Source: Silene conica (lineage: Eukaryota; Streptophyta; Magnoliopsida; Caryophyllales; Caryophyllaceae). Taken from it: 64,000 nt of DNA. Under the pieces are notes generated by a model. It was not told the DNA's origin, did not search any database, and was given only the letters and a program-made list of their open reading frames with translations. This document shows positions 59,819 to 64,000 of this stretch, piece by piece. The stretch spans positions 82,644,861 to 82,708,860 of the forward strand of contig CM055316.2 in assembly GCA_029255685.2 (NCBI GenBank), given 5' to 3'. Positions within the stretch are counted from its first letter, which is position 1. Each line of letters begins with the position of its first letter. The position numbers were made by a program, and so were the translations under genes.

Positions 59819-62800
59819 TCAAAAGTCAGTGTCGGCGCTATCTATAGAGTCTTGCCTCCTGAGTTCACGCACTGGAGTCTGCACTTCTGCTTCATTGATG
59901 TCAATAGTCACGTCCTCGGGTGTTGCAGTTAGGGATGTTTCGAAAGGTTTCCTGCTACGCCGAGATTTCAGGATCCGTGACAGTACTTGGACTATGTCTC
60001 TCATGGACGGCCTTTTCTTAGGAACACGCTTGATACATTTGTATGCAAGCGCTGCCACCTCGTTGAGCTCTACCACATCAAAACTACCCTCGAGGCGAGA
60101 ATCGACTATTTCCTCCCACCCACACCCTCCTTCTGTGTTCATTGCAGCCTGTTCATCAAAAGTTCATGAGAATCAGAAAACCATTTGTTTCAAGTAATAC
60201 CGAATCAGTGAATATAGAAATAATATCGAAAATGTATCTGGATCAACCGATCAAGAGTATGAGATATTCCAAATTTCAAGTGTTAGGTCTATGTCTTGAA
60301 TCTGTTAGTCGCCGCTTCGAACGACTATGCGGGGGTCTTGCTAACCTAAACGGTATCTGAATCTGTATTGGGCTAGGGTTTCTGTCTGGGCCTTATTAGA
60401 TTAGGCCAAATCTGTATTGTATTAGGTTAAGAGTACTATATACACTCTTAACCTCTACCCTAGCAGTCATCATACAATATACCGTTCTGAATCTGTAATC
60501 TGTAATCTGAAAACTCCTCACATTAATAAAACTCTCTCCTTTTGCCCTGTAAATTGTGCGTATTGTTCTTTATTGTTTGTTTTTATCTTTCTCTGTGCTT
60601 CCATTAAAACACCAAGTTCGCAAAAAACTTATGCGAGACGGCTTTACATATGAGACAAACTCATACAATACTCGCTTATCCAAATTCGCCACCTTGAGAA
60701 GAAACCGTTGCCTTAGGATGCCAAATACAGAACTAAAAAAAGACATACAAGTCGCGTAAAAACATACCAGCTCAACATATTCCATTAGACCTTGATTAGG
60801 GTTCCTTGCTGCAATAAGTTCGAAGAGTAGTACGCCATAACTGTAGACATCACTTTTCTTCGTGAAGGTTTTGGATGAAATATACTCGGGATCCAGATAC
60901 CCAATAGTCCCTTTCAGATGGGAGGCATGCCCATCAGCCATTTCTTCCCTTGAAAGCCCGAAATCAGCCACCTGGACAGGAAAAAAAGTAAATGAATATC
61001 AGACGGAAGTAGGTTAAGAAAAATAACTCACACAGCGGCGCATACAAGAAATATTGACTTACTCTAGCTTTCATTGACTGATCCAGCAAAATATTGGACG
61101 ATTTAATGTCACGGTGTATTACAGAAGGAACTGCCTGCAGTAAAAATTTCCATGAAAATAATTTTTAACAAGCTTGAAATTGTACTCGCTCGGCATTGTA
61201 CCGTGTACACTGAACTCGATAAGGGCAGAACGAAAAGCTTACTCCGTCATGAAGATACTCCAGGCCCCTAGCTACATCCAATGCTATATGAATCCTTCGA
61301 TCCCATCTTAAAGGGTCCTTCTTATCATCTGGGCAAAACAGTCAGTCACCCCACCACAGTGAAACACTAACTCGACAGGGTTAAAAATTGAGCGTGCATC
61401 AAGGAGTAACATTTAGTTGATTCCGCACAGAAATACAAAGATCTACGGAGTATAATACATAGTTGAATCCATACAACCAAGCCCTTTTCAGCTAATTATT
61501 CAATACTGTCATATAGAATATACAGAGAAAATTTTATGTTAACTACGAAACTACATTTACCAACTAGGTTACTCCGACTCTTCTAATTTCCTCGCGTACC
61601 CGTGTCCGAAACTCGACACTCGACATGGGTATGACACATGGACGCCTCATTTTAGACCAAAATCGCATATTTTTCAATAAAATAGCCGAGTCTGACATTT
61701 GGACACGTACCCGTGTCGGGTACTTCTAAATGAGTTCGAGTAACATAGTTTACCAAGTATAGAAGAACAATCAAGTCGTCGGCTTGAAAAACAATTCAAA
61801 CAAACTGTTCAGTATTAATAATCATAGATTCTGTTGTAACAGGATCGTGTTATATGACAGAAAGAGGGCTGCAGGTAGAGCTCGTGGAAAACTTACTGTA
61901 TAAATGAGAAGCTAGACTGCCGTTGCTCATGTAGACATATATAAGCATGTTTGTGCCCTTTTCAATGCAATATCCGACCAAATTTAAGAGATTTCTATGA
62001 TGTAGCCTTCCGAGCAGTTTCACCTGAAAAAAATTGCAGACAAAATGAAGATGTAAAACCCGACTTTAAGCCAAGATAAAAAAAAAGAGTGGATCGATTT
62101 GCAATTATTGCAGGACAAGAAGTCTGTTTAATTTTATTATTTGCACTAACCTCCGTTTCAAACTCCCTCTCGCCTTGCTTTGAATCCGTTGCTAGAACCT
62201 TCACGGCAACTATTTCGCCAGTCAACATCTGTGCTTTGTACACCGGACCAAATGCACCTTGCCCAATCATGGTTGTAAAATTTTGAGTTGCTTTCTGTAA
62301 ATCCCTGCAGATGTATCGGCCACCATTAAAAGTTGCCAAACGAAATGCTCGTGTATGGAAACACGAAGCAAAAACACGGTAACTTCAGTATGAGCAAGAT
62401 ACATGATGAAACAAGGAAATGGTTCCTTAATCGGAAAGAAGTTAGGCAGCCTACTTACTCACCTATCTCCTATTCAATAAACATTTAAGCCACTTCCATA
62501 AGAAGAAAACAATGATTACCTAACTTCATCATGTTTCTATAAATCCGTAAACCATATATTTCAAAATTCCCGAGTCTCACCACTGAGCACTTAGATCAAC
62601 TAGTAAGGGTTTGATCAATTTAACCAGAGGTCTCGAGTTGAAACATGGGATTCAGGGAATGCATTGTGGTTCTACCTAGCTCAAATTCAAACTAAACGGA
62701 ATGGAACAAATCAAAAAAAGAACATTCCTACGTGCACTTCGTTACCAATCAATCAAAATATACTTCAGCAACTTCATATCAGCACAAACAGAACAACTAC

Positions 62801-63216
62801 TCATCATACTCAATATGGCATTGCAAGAAAATCCTGACAACGACCGACAAATACATTCCACATAAAACATGCTCAGGAGTCAGGAGAACAAACCTGTAAG
62901 AGTACTCAGGTATGCCAGATGCAGAAACGACATTATTCTTCCTAAACCCATCAAACCACAAAGACATCCCATTAGAATTTTTCCCAAATTGTCGCGGTGA
63001 ATCAGCACCAGCAGTAGAGTCTGACAAGACTGTACAAGTATCAACACCATTGGTACGGATAGGAATCGTTGAAGCTCGCCTAGAACTACTATTGTCTATT
63101 TGAGCGCGCTTTCTCTGGAATCTAAAGCAATACAGGGTAAAAACAGCTAAACACACACCAATTACTACCCCAATTGAGATACCAAGTATCAAACCACTAG
63201 ATGCATTCCCAGCCAT
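59819..63216 (-). CDS. Receptor-like protein kinase, CRLK type (calcium/calmodulin-regulated family)
   Basis: Seven exons (transcript order): 63216-62891, 62304-62151, 62023-61897, 61328-61243, 61134-61063, 60971-60768, 60148-59819; GT-AG, in frame, 432 aa. A single transmembrane segment near the N-terminus (about 8-30, LILGISIGVVIGVCLAVFTL) follows only a few residues, so there is no real ectodomain. The kinase domain (about 118-390) has GQGAFG (123-128), VAVK (Lys144), HRDIKSSN (Asp240), DFG (Asp258) and DPE, so it should be catalytically active. The N-terminal NSSSRRASTIPIR and C-terminal tail match CRLK1, which in Arabidopsis binds Ca2+/calmodulin and acts in cold signalling through MEKK1. 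I infer the same class, not the same signal. The last intron (60149-60767) holds an LTR-like piece. Confidence 0.94.
60285..60560 (+). mobile_element. Possible solo-LTR fragment in kinase intron
   Basis: Contains a TATA-like GTACTATATACACTCTTAAC, then a CAATATACC segment and ATTAATAAAACTCTC (poly(A)-signal-like), the order seen in plant LTRs. Ends and target duplication were not resolved, so this is tentative. Confidence 0.35.
61590..61745. repeat. Small inverted CCCGTGTC-rich repeat in kinase intron
   Basis: GTACCCGTGTCCGAAACTCG at one side and GACACGTACCCGTGTCGGGT at the other, about 100 bp apart. Resembles the motif-packed MITEs but is shorter and without clear termini. Confidence 0.4.
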
Positions 63217-64000
63217 GTTTCCGTCTCAGGGCTACGCTACCTCGTCATTCACTCATTCATCCACAATTCCACACGCAATTCAACAAGTCAAACTGCAAAA
63301 TCATACCATATATATATATAAAAAAAAATGACACTAGGGTTTCAAGTTGAACATAAAATAGTACAGAAATCTTCAACTGTAAGACATAATTCTGCCAACT
63401 AAGAAGGTTAACACCACAAACTAAGCAAACCCAATTGAAAACATATCAAGATCTTCGAAACCCGGAAAAAACACAACCAATTCAATATAAAAATTAGGGT
63501 TAAACCAAAATTCTAAAACCAAATTAGTAAACAATCTGGCATTCACATAATATAAATTTTCTAAGCAATGTAGCCCCTCAATTCAATTCAACCCCAAAAT
63601 TCAACAAATTGGAATTATCAAAAGCTACTTTTTCTTCTATCCTTTCGGCTATAAGACGGTTTTACACAAATTACAAAATTCATTGAAACCCAACATTTAG
63701 AAACTAAACTATCAACATAATAACAATCACACATTGTCAAATATTGCTAACAAATTACCCGGAAACACAAATTCTCATTTAAAACCGTCCAAATCATCCC
63801 AATTATCAACACAATGTAGCAATGTAGTACCAATTATAACTCATACAACGGTCTTACAAGATACCAACTAAACCGGAAATACGGAAATACCCAAGTCAAA
63901 TAACAGATCAAAATACTGAAATAGTGAAATGGGTACACATCAAAATGCAAGATTTTTAAACAGTAAAGTGATTTATTTACCCAAGGTTGAAGTGAAAATA
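63217..64000. other. Upstream region of the CRLK-type gene
   Basis: Leader and promoter of the kinase gene (minus strand), possibly with a 5'UTR intron. A TA-rich run at 63308-63322. No other gene seen before the window ends. Confidence 0.5.

Overview
This is a plant nuclear window. The genes are intron-rich and A+T-rich non-coding DNA full of small transposons surrounds them. No prokaryotic, organellar or viral gene was seen. The closest clade cannot be fixed by reading alone; a core-eudicot genome fits.

Layout. 1-4.9 kb: intergenic, only small repeats. 4956-10200 (-): a 16-exon KIN-14 (ATK2/ATK3-type) minus-end kinesin with a probable 5'UTR intron carrying a tandem array (10.7-11.65 kb). 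12-17.9 kb: intergenic. 17902-20247 (-): two-exon HSP20-like gene of the 21.7 kDa class VI type. 22594-26072 (+): six-exon group I formin (FH5-type). 26426-27244 (-): two-exon histone H2A. 29721-30338 (+): an unrecognised single-exon gene. 31525-32085 (-) and 39131-39694 (-): two duplicated dirigent genes separated by transposons, including a probable Helitron. 46930-51804 (+) and 53623-57221 (+): two complete seven-exon terpene synthases of TPS-a type. 57401-57964 (-): a third dirigent gene, tail to tail with the second terpene synthase. 59819-63216 (-): seven-exon receptor-like cytoplasmic kinase of CRLK type.

Interpretation. From memory, the Arabidopsis homologues of the kinesin (ATK3, At5g54670), small heat-shock protein (At5g54660), formin (FH5, At5g54650) and H2A (HTA1, At5g54640) are consecutive, and CRLK1 (At5g54590) lies close by. 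The housekeeping genes here therefore look like an old conserved block. The dirigent and terpene synthase genes sit as a specialised-metabolism island between the H2A and CRLK members. Terpene synthases would make a cytosolic sesquiterpene-like skeleton; secreted dirigent proteins steer the stereochemistry of radical coupling or cyclisation. Their joint presence, both in tandem duplicates, is the best candidate here for an undescribed biosynthetic cluster, but no oxidase, P450 or transferase lies within the window.

The paralogous pairs (Dir1/Dir2, TPS1/TPS2) are useful because one copy often shows the empty site of a transposon in the other. Several insertions can thus be bounded to the base with target-site duplications: hAT-like, Harbinger-like, Mutator-like, SINE/LINE-tail and TRIM-like elements. 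Several hAT-like families share an odd design, with terminal regions packed with a short family-specific repeat. All exon boundaries were derived by hand from reading frame, GT-AG signals and family alignment from memory; no search was run.
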